From Niveibacterium microcysteis (GTDB lineage Bacteria; Pseudomonadota; Gammaproteobacteria; Burkholderiales; Rhodocyclaceae), in contig NZ_CP071060.1 of assembly GCF_017161445.1 (NCBI RefSeq), forward strand, positions 2,790,001-2,854,000: a DNA stretch of 64,000 nucleotides. The letters are read 5' to 3'. Below are positions 34,278-42,433 of this stretch, piece by piece. Within the stretch, counting starts at the first letter, position 1; each line of letters begins with the position of its first letter. The notes below the pieces were generated by a model, which saw only the letters and a list, made by a program, of their open reading frames with translations, was not told the origin of the DNA and searched no databases. Position numbers and translations under genes: made by a program.

Positions 34278-34673
34278 TTACTTCTTGCGCGGCTCGATTT
34301 CGATCAGGCGATTCTGTCCGTCATCGTTGGGCGGCGCCGGCTGGATGTCGCCATCCCAGCGGGCAAGCTTTCCGTCGACGAAGTAAACCGAGAACACCTT
34401 GCGATCAACCGACGAGCTGCGACCGGAGCGGAACTCATACGGATAGTCCCAGCGATCCGCATGGAACGGATCATTCAGCAACGGGGTGCCAAGAATGAAA
34501 CGCACTTGCTCAGGCGTCATGCCGGTCTTCAGACGACCGACCATTTCGCCGGTGATGGACATGCCTTGCCGGACGTCGACCCGATACGGGCGCAGCCATT
34601 CGCAACCGCTCGTCAAGGGGATCAGGCAAAACAGGGAGAGCAGTACGGCAGAGCGAAAACTCAAGCGCGGCAT
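34278..34673 (-). CDS. bamE: Outer-membrane assembly lipoprotein BamE
   Basis: This 131-residue lipoprotein has a signal peptide ending LTSGC, giving lipidated C24. The SmpA/OmlA domain is recognised from [18 protein letters not shown] and [13 protein letters not shown]. It is an accessory of the BAM complex that inserts beta-barrels. It is divergent from fur, an arrangement conserved in betaproteobacteria. Confidence 0.93.
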   Translation of the reverse strand: MPRLSFRSAVLLSLFCLIPLTSGCEWLRPYRVDVRQGMSITGEMVGRLKTGMTPEQVRFILGTPLLNDPFHADRWDYPYEFRSGRSSSVDRKVFSVYFVDGKLARWDGDIQPAPPNDDGQNRLIEIEPRKK

Positions 34674-34695
34674 GGATTCGACGGAGCGAGTCGCG

Positions 34696-34724
34696 TTTTC
34701 AAATGGAGCGTCAGACTATATCAT
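34696..34724 (+). promoter_or_regulatory. Candidate promoter for fur
   Basis: TTTTCA (34696-34701), a 17-bp spacer and TATCAT (34719-34724) lie 34 bp before the fur ATG in the gap between divergent bamE and fur. The match is moderate and no clear Fur box was seen. Confidence 0.4.
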
Positions 34725-34757
34725 AAGGGTCTGAACCGACCCCCGTGCCAGGCCTCC

Positions 34758-35219
34758 ATGACCAATTCCCAAAGTCTCAAGAGCATGGGTCTCAAAGCCA
34801 CTCTGCCCCGGCTCAAGATCCTGGAACTCTTTCAGCGTACCGATCAGCGTCACCTCACCGCGGAGGACGTCTATCGCATGCTGATGGCCGAGAACATGGA
34901 TATCGGGCTTGCGACGGTGTATCGCGTTCTGACGCAGTTCGAACAGGCGGGTTTGCTCGAGCGCCATCACTTTGAATCCGCGAAAGCGGTATTTGAACTG
35001 AACCACGGCCAGCATCACGACCATCTTGTCTGCATGCAATGCGGACGCGTCGAAGAGTTCTACGATGCCGACATCGAAGAGAAGCAGAACCGCATCGCCA
35101 GCGACCGCGGTTTCAAGGTGCGTGAGCATGCGCTTCACCTGTATGTCGACTGCCTCAAGGACGATTGTCCGCACAAGCGGAACATGCCGCCCGCGTTCCC
35201 GCTGAACGCCAACGAGTAA
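34758..35219 (+). CDS. fur: Ferric uptake regulator Fur
   Basis: This 153-residue iron-responsive repressor has a winged-helix N-terminus ([42 protein letters not shown]) and metal-binding [16 protein letters not shown] with C-terminal [12 protein letters not shown] at 34758 ([15 protein letters not shown]) matches the family start. The open frame runs far upstream by chance over bamE and dapB. It is convergent with recN over a strong terminator. Confidence 0.97.
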   Translation: MTNSQSLKSMGLKATLPRLKILELFQRTDQRHLTAEDVYRMLMAENMDIGLATVYRVLTQFEQAGLLERHHFESAKAVFELNHGQHHDHLVCMQCGRVEEFYDADIEEKQNRIASDRGFKVREHALHLYVDCLKDDCPHKRNMPPAFPLNANE

Positions 35220-35221
35220 AG

Positions 35222-35249
35222 AAAAACGGCGCCCTCGGGCGCCGTTTTT
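35222..35249. terminator. Bidirectional terminator between fur and recN
   Basis: A perfect 13-bp stem (AAAAACGGCGCCC with its complement, loop TC) has A and T runs on both sides. It lies just after the fur stop and before the recN stop, serving both convergent genes. Confidence 0.9.
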
Positions 35250-35274
35250 ATTCAGGCTGTGCTCGGCGACGCGA

Positions 35275-36942
35275 TCACCCCGTCGTTGCCTCGAAGCCCA
35301 GCATCTCAGCCGCATGGGTTCGCGTCGTTTCGGTAATCCGCTCACCGCCCAGCATTCGGGCGATTTCATCGATACGGGCGGCGGCATCCAGCACTTGAAC
35401 GCGGGAGTATGTCGCCCCGTCGCGCGACTCCTTGGAAATCTGCCACTGCCAATCCGCCCGCGCGGCAACCTGTGGCAGGTGGGTCACACACAGCACCTGG
35501 CAACGCCTGCCAAGCTCGCTGAGGCGCCGCCCGACCACCTCGGCGACACGCCCGCCGATACCGACATCCACTTCGTCGAAAACGAGCGTCGGCACCGCTT
35601 GCGCCTCACTGGCGATCACCTGGATCGCCAGCCCGATCCGGGAAAGCTCGCCACCCGACGCCACTTTCGCAAGCGGGCGGGGTTCCTGATGCGGATTTGC
35701 CGCAACCAGGAACTCAACCACTTCCTGACCGTGCGCACCGCCGGACGGCGCTTCAGCAAGCCGAATCTCGAACCGGCCTCCGGCCATCGCAAGATCTTGC
35801 ATCGCTTCGGTGACGCTTGAGCCAAGCGACGCGGCCGCGACGCGCCGGCGCTCACTGAGCTCGGCAGCCAGCGTGTGGTATGCAGTGCGCGCATCCGACT
35901 CTGCCAACGCGAGCGCATCGAGGTCGCTCGCCCGTTCAATCAGGGCAAGGCGTTCGCCCCATTCCGCCTCAAGAGCAGGGATCCCCTCCGGCGCCACGCG
36001 ATACTTGCGCGCAAACTGCGTGACCGCCGCAATGCGCCGCTCGCATTCGGCCAGCGCTTCCGGATCGAGCTCCATTCGGTCGCGATAGCGTCGAAGCTCG
36101 GCCACCGCCTCACCAAGTGCGATACCCGCGCCATCAAGCAATTCGGCGACCGGCGTGAGATGGCCGTCAAACCGGGCCAACTCCGCCATGCGGGCGGCGA
36201 GCCGTTCGACCTCGGTCGCGATCGCCAGCTCACCCTCGTCCAAGGCGTCCAGCGCAGCGCCCGCACCCTCGATCAAGCCCGCGGCGTGCGACAAGCGTTG
36301 ATGGTCCGCATTGGTTTGCTGCCATTCGGCTTGGACGAATGCGAGCGTGCGCGCTTCACTCAATTGCCATTCGAGCATCTCGCGCTCGCGCGCGGTAGCC
36401 TCGCCTTCGGCTTCAGCAGTTTCGAGCGCACGAACCGCCGCTTGCCAGGCCCGCCAGGCCGCCGACACCTCCTTGGCCAAGGCCGTTGCGCCGGCATGCG
36501 TATCGAGCAGCTCTCGCTGCGCGTCGCCTCGCAGCAAGGCATGGTGCGCGTGCTGACCGTGAATATCGGCCAGCAGTTCGCCAAGCGATTTGAGCTGCGC
36601 CGCCGTGACGGGCGATCCGTTCACATAGCAACGCGAACGGCCCCCTCCATCGACTACGCGACGGACCAGAACCTCGGTATCGGCCTCAAGGTCGTTCTCG
36701 TTTAGCCAGGCAGCAACCGGGCCCACCGGTGCGCAATCGAACATGCCTGAGATTTCGGCGCGCTCACAGCCCGCCCGAACCATGGCGCTATCGGCGCGAT
36801 CGCCAAGCAGCAGCGACAGCGCATCCAGCAGAATCGATTTGCCCGCCCCGGTTTCGCCTGTGAGCACACCGAAGCCGGGCGCGAATTCGAGGTCGAGTTG
36901 ATCGACCAGGACAAAGTCTCGGATCGTCAGACGACGTAACAC
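35275..36942 (-). CDS. recN: DNA repair protein RecN
   Basis: This 555-residue SMC-like ATPase acts in double-strand-break repair. It has Walker A GETGAGKS at residues 29-36 and, in the C-terminal part, the signature KVASGGELSRIGLAIQ and Walker B TLVFDEVDVGIGG. The middle is a coiled coil. Length and domain order are normal. It follows nadK by 10 bp, so the two are co-transcribed. Confidence 0.96.
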   Translation of the reverse strand: MLRRLTIRDFVLVDQLDLEFAPGFGVLTGETGAGKSILLDALSLLLGDRADSAMVRAGCERAEISGMFDCAPVGPVAAWLNENDLEADTEVLVRRVVDGGGRSRCYVNGSPVTAAQLKSLGELLADIHGQHAHHALLRGDAQRELLDTHAGATALAKEVSAAWRAWQAAVRALETAEAEGEATAREREMLEWQLSEARTLAFVQAEWQQTNADHQRLSHAAGLIEGAGAALDALDEGELAIATEVERLAARMAELARFDGHLTPVAELLDGAGIALGEAVAELRRYRDRMELDPEALAECERRIAAVTQFARKYRVAPEGIPALEAEWGERLALIERASDLDALALAESDARTAYHTLAAELSERRRVAAASLGSSVTEAMQDLAMAGGRFEIRLAEAPSGGAHGQEVVEFLVAANPHQEPRPLAKVASGGELSRIGLAIQVIASEAQAVPTLVFDEVDVGIGGRVAEVVGRRLSELGRRCQVLCVTHLPQVAARADWQWQISKESRDGATYSRVQVLDAAARIDEIARMLGGERITETTRTHAAEMLGFEATTG

Positions 36943-36952
36943 GGTAAGTCCT

Positions 36953-37837
36953 TCAGGGAAGTCGTGGCGCAGCGCTCCAGTGGAGCTTTTGGCGCAGGAT
37001 GGAGTAGTAGCTGTAACCGGGCGGGTGCAACAGGGTCACGACGTGATCTGAACGCCAGATGCGTATCCGATCGCCGGCGCGGGCATCGAAGCGCGCCTGC
37101 CCATCGAAATGCACGCGCGCGTCATGCGGTGGCTGCACCACGATTTCGATTCGGCAATCGTCCGACACGGTAATCGGCCGGTGAGTCAGCGCATGCGGAC
37201 ACAAAGGAACCAGGGCGATACCCGTCACGCCCGGGTGAAGAATGGGGCCGTTGGCAGACATGGCATATGCCGTGGACCCGGTGGGTGTACACACGATGAT
37301 GCCATCTGATCTCTGGTGATAGACAAACTCGCCGTCGAGATGCAGTTCGAACTCGATCATGCGACCGATCTCGCCCTTGCTGACCACCGCATCGTTCAGC
37401 GCCATGGTGTGGAACACGCGATCGCCCGCGCGCACGACTTCTGCCTCAAGCAGCATCCGGGTGTCGTGCCGCGCACGGCCAGCGAGGATCGCGCCGACGT
37501 GCTCGAACATGTCTTCGCGCGGAATATCGGTGAGAAAGCCGAGGCGCCCCTGGTTGACACCGACCAGCGGCACAGCATGGCTCGCGAGTCGCCGCGCCGC
37601 GGTCAGCAGCGTTCCGTCGCCGCCCAGCACGATGGCAAGATCTGCCTTGGCACCGATCTCGTCAAACGCCGCAACGCGGAATTCACCGCCAATGCCGGTA
37701 GCGCTCGCGGTACCCTGTTCAATCAGCACTTCACAGGCGCGCTCGCGCAGGAACAGCGCAAGGCGAAGCACCGCGTCCGACACTTCCGGACTCTGGTACT
37801 TTCCAATGAGCGCGATCGTCTTGAAACCGTTCTGCAT
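36953..37837 (-). CDS. nadK: NAD kinase
   Basis: This 294-residue enzyme phosphorylates NAD to NADP. It has GGDGT at residues 72-76, NQGRLGFLTD shortly after, and the GSTAYAMSANGPILHP motif of the NAD-kinase fold. ATG at 37837 (MQNGFKTIALIGKYQ) is preferred; another ATG lies three codons upstream. It is divergent from hrcA. Confidence 0.95.
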   Translation of the reverse strand: MQNGFKTIALIGKYQSPEVSDAVLRLALFLRERACEVLIEQGTASATGIGGEFRVAAFDEIGAKADLAIVLGGDGTLLTAARRLASHAVPLVGVNQGRLGFLTDIPREDMFEHVGAILAGRARHDTRMLLEAEVVRAGDRVFHTMALNDAVVSKGEIGRMIEFELHLDGEFVYHQRSDGIIVCTPTGSTAYAMSANGPILHPGVTGIALVPLCPHALTHRPITVSDDCRIEIVVQPPHDARVHFDGQARFDARAGDRIRIWRSDHVVTLLHPPGYSYYSILRQKLHWSAAPRLP

Positions 37838-37912
37838 GGCACCCATTTAACCACAAGGCGCACTGCGGCTGCCGCAAGCACGGCGCGCCTCCGGATCGAT
37901 AGCGCCGACGCG

Positions 37913-37940
37913 TTGCGATCGTGCTTTTTTTCCCTAGAAT
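37913..37940 (+). promoter_or_regulatory. Candidate hrcA promoter abutting the start codon
   Basis: TTGCGA (37913-37918), a 16-bp spacer and TAGAAT (37935-37940) form a plausible sigma-70 promoter. Transcription would begin near 37947-37948, exactly at an ATG, implying a leaderless message. No CIRCE repeat was seen here. Confidence 0.5.
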
Positions 37941-37947
37941 GGCCGAC

Positions 37948-38997
37948 ATGGAATCACGCCCCGCCAATCAGCCACTCGACCAGCGTGCGCAGATCCTGTT
38001 GAAGACGCTGGTCGAGCGGTACATTGCAGACGGCCAGCCGGTCGGCTCGCGCGCATTGTCGCGCTCGTCGGGGCTTGAGCTATCGCCCGCCACGATCCGC
38101 AACGTCATGGCCGACCTCGAAGAGTTCGGCCTCGTTACGTCGCCGCATACCTCCGCCGGCCGGGTGCCAACCGCCAAGGGCTATCGCCTGTTTGTGGACA
38201 GCCTGCTCACGGTGCAACCGCTGCAGCAAGCGCAACTGCTTGAGCTGGAACACCATTTACAGCCCGACCAGCCGCAGCGAGTGATCAGCACCGCGTCACA
38301 CCTGCTATCCGAACTCACCCGCTTTGCTGGCGTGGTGGTGACGGCCCGCAAGGAAGCCACGCGCATCCGGCAATTGGAGTTTGTCGGCCTGTCGGAACGC
38401 CGCATCCTGCTGATCATCGTGACGCAGAACGGGGATGTGCAGAACCGCATCCTGATGACGCAGCGGCCTTACACCGGCGATGAACTAGTGCGCGCCACCA
38501 ACTTCCTCAACCAGAACTTCGCCGGCCTCGAATTCGACGAGATTCGCGAGCGTGTGCGCGCCGAGCTGGTCCAGTTGCGTGAGGACATGTCGGAGCTGAT
38601 GTCCGCAGCGATCACCGCGGGGCAGGATGCAATCTCCGAGACGAACGCGTCCTCCTATGTGCTGAGCGGCGAGCGCAACCTGCTGGAAGTCGAGGACCTG
38701 TCGTCCAACATGGCGCGTCTGCGCGACCTGTTCCGGCTGTTCGAACACAAGACCGGGCTGCTGCAGCTGCTTGAGGTGTCGCGCGATGCACAGGGTGTTC
38801 AGATTTTCATTGGCGGCGAATCCGGCATTGCATCGCTCGACGATTGCACCGTCGTCACCGCCCCCTACAAGGTCGATGGGCAGGTGGTCGGCTCACTCGG
38901 CGTAATCGGCCCGACCCGGATGGCCTATGAGCGCGTGATCCCGATCGTCGACATCACCGCGCGCCTGCTCTCGAGCGCCCTCACCCCGCAGAACTGA
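37948..38997 (+). CDS. hrcA: Heat-inducible transcription repressor HrcA
   Basis: This ~349-residue repressor binds the CIRCE element before chaperone genes and is activated by GroEL. The N-terminal winged helix includes [21 protein letters not shown] and [13 protein letters not shown]; the C-terminal regulatory domain has GGESGI and [19 protein letters not shown]. Two ATGs (37939 and 37948) are possible. Neither has a Shine-Dalgarno sequence, and the second coincides with the predicted transcription start, so it is preferred. Confidence 0.92.
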   Translation: MESRPANQPLDQRAQILLKTLVERYIADGQPVGSRALSRSSGLELSPATIRNVMADLEEFGLVTSPHTSAGRVPTAKGYRLFVDSLLTVQPLQQAQLLELEHHLQPDQPQRVISTASHLLSELTRFAGVVVTARKEATRIRQLEFVGLSERRILLIIVTQNGDVQNRILMTQRPYTGDELVRATNFLNQNFAGLEFDEIRERVRAELVQLREDMSELMSAAITAGQDAISETNASSYVLSGERNLLEVEDLSSNMARLRDLFRLFEHKTGLLQLLEVSRDAQGVQIFIGGESGIASLDDCTVVTAPYKVDGQVVGSLGVIGPTRMAYERVIPIVDITARLLSSALTPQN

Positions 38998-39005
38998 GCC
39001 CATTG

Positions 39006-40103
39006 ATGCCCCGCTTCAAACCCGAACCGCCCTTCCGGCATGGCACGGCCCCGAAGGTCGGCGTACTGCTGGTCAACCTCGGCACGCCGGATGCGCCGAC
39101 GCCGAGCGCCCTACGTCGCTACCTGAAGGAGTTCCTGTCGGATCCGCGTGTCGTTGAAATTCCGCGTCTGGTTTGGTGGCCGATCCTCAACGGCATCATT
39201 CTGAATACGCGACCAAAGAAGTCAGCACTGAAGTATGCAAGTGTGTGGGACCGCGATGGCTCACCGCTGGCGGTGCACACGCAGCGCCAGGCAAAGCTGC
39301 TGCGTGGCTACCTTGGCCAGAATCGGCAGCAGCCGATCGAAGTGTTGCATGCGATGCGCTACGGCAACCCGTCGATGCCTGCACAGCTCGATGCCATGCG
39401 CGCCGCCGGCTGTACCCGCATCCTCGTTGTGCCGCTCTACCCGCAATACGCCGGCAGCACCACCGGGTCGGTCGCAGACGCCCTCGCGAGCTGGATGCAG
39501 GGCTGTCGCAACTTGCCTGAGCTACGGCTCGTGCGCGCCTTCGCGGACGACGACGCCTATGTCGCCGCGCTGGCTGCCAGCGTGCGAGAGCACTGGCAGC
39601 GCAGTGGCCGGGCTGAACGGTTGGTCATGAGTTTTCATGGCGTGCCGCGCTACACGCTCGATCGCGGCGACCCGTATCACTGCGAATGCCACAAGACGGC
39701 TCGGCGCCTCGCAGAAGCCCTCGCACTCAAGCCAGAGGACTACGTGCTGACCTTCCAGTCACGCTTTGGTCGCGCCGAGTGGCTGCAGCCTTACACCGAG
39801 CCAACGCTTCAAGCGCTGGCAAAAGCCGGCGTCAAGAAGGTGGATGTAATCTGCCCCGGCTTTGTTTCCGACTGCCTTGAAACACTCGAAGAGATCGCGA
39901 TGGAATGCAAACACGCGTTCATCGCGGCGGGGGGCGAGCAATTTGGCTATGTGCCCTGCCTTAACGAACGGGACGACTGGATCCGAGCGCTGGTCGCCCT
40001 CGTAGAGCGTCAGGCCGGCGACTGGCTGGCCGCACCCGCTACCGACCCGACGCAACTGGCGTTAGCCGCGCAACGCGCGGCCAAACTTGGAGCGCAAAAC
40101 TGA
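39006..40103 (+). CDS. hemH: Ferrochelatase
   Basis: This 365-residue enzyme inserts Fe(II) into protoporphyrin IX, the last step of protoheme synthesis. Motifs are GVLLVNLGTPDAP, VVPLYPQYAGSTTGSV, and FHGVP with the catalytic His (about residue 211). CPGFVSDCLETLEEI contains the conserved Glu. ATG at 39006 is used; a TTG one codon earlier is not needed. It follows hrcA closely and overlaps the next start by one base. Confidence 0.97.
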   Translation: MPRFKPEPPFRHGTAPKVGVLLVNLGTPDAPTPSALRRYLKEFLSDPRVVEIPRLVWWPILNGIILNTRPKKSALKYASVWDRDGSPLAVHTQRQAKLLRGYLGQNRQQPIEVLHAMRYGNPSMPAQLDAMRAAGCTRILVVPLYPQYAGSTTGSVADALASWMQGCRNLPELRLVRAFADDDAYVAALAASVREHWQRSGRAERLVMSFHGVPRYTLDRGDPYHCECHKTARRLAEALALKPEDYVLTFQSRFGRAEWLQPYTEPTLQALAKAGVKKVDVICPGFVSDCLETLEEIAMECKHAFIAAGGEQFGYVPCLNERDDWIRALVALVERQAGDWLAAPATDPTQLALAAQRAAKLGAQN

Positions 40104-40453
40104 TGCTGAATCGACTTGCCATCTGGGCTCTGAACACCGTTGCGCTGATGCTCGTGCCCGAAGTGGTCACCAGCATTACCGTGAGCAGTTGGACAGCCGC
40201 CCTGCTCTTCGCGCTGCTGCTCGGCCTGGTGAACGCTTCAATCAAACCCTTGTTGCTGCTGATCACGCTTCCGATCAGCGTGCTTACACTCGGGATCTTT
40301 GCGCTGATCATCAACGCGCTGGCTTTCTGGGCCGTCGCGGGGCTGATCGGCGGCATCGTGGTACCCACATTCTGGTCGGCCTTCTGGGGCGCACTGCTCT
40401 ACAGCGTGCTGTGCACCTTGGTCAGCATGGCGGTTTCCGAACCTCGCCGCTGA
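40103..40453 (+). CDS. Phage holin family 4 / YvlD-type membrane protein
   Basis: This 116-residue protein has about four hydrophobic helices (LAIWALNTVALMLVPEVV, ALLFALLLGLVNASIKPLLL, VLTLGIFALIINALAFW, FWGALLYSVLCTLVSM). The pattern matches the YvlD family, annotated as phage holin family 4, which is chromosomal and not phage-specific. Its function is unknown. ATG shares one base with the hemH stop, so translation is coupled. Confidence 0.85.
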   Translation: MLNRLAIWALNTVALMLVPEVVTSITVSSWTAALLFALLLGLVNASIKPLLLLITLPISVLTLGIFALIINALAFWAVAGLIGGIVVPTFWSAFWGALLYSVLCTLVSMAVSEPRR

Positions 40454-40471
40454 TCGTCCCCCAAAAAAAGA

Positions 40472-40502
40472 GAACGCCCGCATCTGCGGGCGTTCTTGTT
40501 TT
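40472..40502. terminator. Bidirectional terminator
   Basis: GAACGCCCGC (40472-40481) pairs with 40486-40495 around ATCT. TTGTTTT follows on the plus strand and a T run on the minus strand (from AAAAAAAGA). It separates the hemH unit from the convergent AP2 gene. Confidence 0.9.
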
Positions 40503-40520
40503 GCACTAACTGCGACTGAA

Positions 40521-41048
40521 TCAGGCGCCGCGGCGGGCCCCTTCGCTCGCTGCAGCACGGCGACGAGCGGGTTTGCGCCGCACGGCGCCCGGGTCGAACT
40601 CCCCTTCCAGCTTCTTCAGGGCGTCCTTGCGTGCTTTCAGCGCCATCTTGAAAGCACCGTCCTCGCCGTATTTCTTCACTGAGAACTTCACCCGTTTGCG
40701 ACGCCCGTCCGGCAGTGGCCAGGAGGCCACCCAGAACCAACGTTGCTTCTCTTCCGGCATATCACGCGTTTCCGAGGCGCAGTATCGGCAGACGCCGACC
40801 ACGCCAGATCGGTTGTTTTTCTTGACGATGTTTGAGTATTCACGCATCGAGAACGGCGGGTGCTTGGCGATCACCTCGTCGCGATACGCCTTTGCGGCAT
40901 TGAAGGACTTGGTCTTGCCGCCGTGCACGCCATCGCTGAAGTGCTTGCGGTAGATCACCCCTCGCCGCTGGATGGTCACCAGCCAGCCATGGGTGCGGCT
41001 GACCTCGTTGTCCACCCGGCTGATCCCATAAACGCTGCTTCGGGCCAC
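40521..41048 (-). CDS. AP2/ERF-like DNA-binding domain protein
   Basis: This 175-residue basic protein has two segments resembling AP2 folds. Residues 20-63 read GWLVTIQRRGVIYRKHFSD followed by SFNAAKAYRDEVI. Residues 81-147 read SGVVGVCRY, WVASWPLPDGRRKRVKFSV and AFKMALKARKDAL. Both show the GV..W.v.i...g....f....AA..R pattern. A Lys/Arg-rich tail follows (153-175). Bacterial AP2 domains are known in homing endonucleases, but no nuclease domain is visible. It is a single gene, convergent with the hemH unit. DNA binding is an inference. Confidence 0.75.
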   Translation of the reverse strand: MARSSVYGISRVDNEVSRTHGWLVTIQRRGVIYRKHFSDGVHGGKTKSFNAAKAYRDEVIAKHPPFSMREYSNIVKKNNRSGVVGVCRYCASETRDMPEEKQRWFWVASWPLPDGRRKRVKFSVKKYGEDGAFKMALKARKDALKKLEGEFDPGAVRRKPARRRAAASEGARRGA

Positions 41049-41261
41049 GACATTCCTCCATTGGGTTGCATCTACTACGGCGGCGATAAGAGCATTTTCG
41101 GCCTAGTTTCAAAAAACTTTAGCGTGTCAACATGTATCTGCCCGTACCACGCCGGGCGTCGTCCCCCCGTCTGGCCTTCAAGGAAAAACAAGGACTTGCC
41201 GCTACAACCTTCAGGCGACACAGCCTGGCCGGACAGCCGGACCCGACGGAAGGAGCGACAA
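41049..41261. other. Intergenic gap between AP2 gene and calcium-binding-type gene
   Basis: The 213 bp hold the start region of the AP2 gene and the leader of the next gene. An AAGGAGCGACAA ribosome-binding site precedes ATG 41262. No convincing promoter, terminator or repeat was seen. Confidence 0.5.
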
Positions 41262-42410
41262 ATGAAGATCACATCATCGGATGTGGCGCTTGCCTCATCC
41301 CACGAGGCATGGCGCGCGCAGGAAACCAATACACGGATGCGGGTCTGGGCCGACTCGAATGCCGGCGGACGCACGGCACCGGGCTTCGGCCTGGAATTCA
41401 ACCAGCACAGCCGCGTCGAATTCTCCGAGGCCGCGCGAGCGCAACTCGCCTTCAGTCAGCGCAATGAGCGTGTGCCGCAGCGTTCTGCGGCACCGCAAGG
41501 CCAGGTTGCCGACACCGAAGCGAGTAGCGGTACGGATGAAGCACAACGTGGCGGAGGCCTGCCCGCGCGCCTGCAACTGCTCAAGGACATTGTCGAAGCC
41601 CTGACTGGTCGCGAGGTCCGCTTCGTGACGCCGGGGCAACTGCAAGGCAGCGACACCAGCAGCACTTCGGACACAGCTCCAGCGAACCCGACGACGCAGA
41701 CCGGCAGCACTCAGTCAGGCGCAAGCGAGGCACCGCAGCGGGCCGGTTGGGGGTTGGAGTTCGACTCCCGTGAAGTACGCGAGGAGTACGAACGCACGAG
41801 TTTCTCGGCAAGCGGTTCCGCGACCACCGCAGACGGCCAGAAGATCAACTTCTCGCTGAATCTCTCGATGGAGCGCTACGAGCGGCAGGAAACCAGTGTC
41901 TCGGTCAGGGCCGGCGATGCATTGTTGAAGGATCCGCTGGTGCTCAGTCTGGATGGAAACGCCGTCTCGACCACCGGAGACACGATCCGCTTTGATTTGA
42001 GCGGTCAGGGGTCTACCGACAAACTCCCCGTACTCCGCGGCGCCGCGTATTTGGCCTTGGACAAGAACGGCAACGGCCGCATCGACAACGGCACCGAGTT
42101 GTTCGGGCCGCAAAGCGGCGACGGCTATGCGGATCTGGCCAAGCTTGATTCCGACGGCAATGGCTGGATCGATGAGTCTGACCCGGCGTTCGCAAACCTC
42201 AAGCTTTGGCGTCCAACAAGCGACGGGGCCGGCACATTGACTTCGATCGCCAGCGCGGGCGTCGGCGCGCTCTACCTGGGGCACGTCGACACGCCCTTCA
42301 CCCTGAAGGATGGCCAGAACGCCGATTTGGGCGCCGTGCGTGCAAGCGGGATCTACCTGAAGGAGAGTGGCGAGGTCGGCGCCATGCAGCAGATCGACGT
42401 CGCAGTCTGA
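41262..42410 (+). CDS. Protein with tandem EF-hand-like calcium-binding loops
   Basis: This 382-residue protein starts MKITSSDVALASSHEAW. The N-terminal half is Ser/Thr/Gln/Ala rich and looks disordered around residues 60-150. Two EF-hand-like loops occur at 267-278 (DKNGNGRIDNGT) and 296-307 (DSDGNGWIDESD). No signal peptide or membrane segment is visible. The closest recognisable type is the conserved proteobacterial hypothetical with GNGRIDNGTELFG near a C-terminal calcium-binding region, also seen in RTX-associated proteins. Secretion, if any, would not be through Sec. Confidence 0.65.
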   Translation: MKITSSDVALASSHEAWRAQETNTRMRVWADSNAGGRTAPGFGLEFNQHSRVEFSEAARAQLAFSQRNERVPQRSAAPQGQVADTEASSGTDEAQRGGGLPARLQLLKDIVEALTGREVRFVTPGQLQGSDTSSTSDTAPANPTTQTGSTQSGASEAPQRAGWGLEFDSREVREEYERTSFSASGSATTADGQKINFSLNLSMERYERQETSVSVRAGDALLKDPLVLSLDGNAVSTTGDTIRFDLSGQGSTDKLPVLRGAAYLALDKNGNGRIDNGTELFGPQSGDGYADLAKLDSDGNGWIDESDPAFANLKLWRPTSDGAGTLTSIASAGVGALYLGHVDTPFTLKDGQNADLGAVRASGIYLKESGEVGAMQQIDVAV

Positions 42411-42433
42411 CCGCCGCCAGGCGGCCTTGCGCC

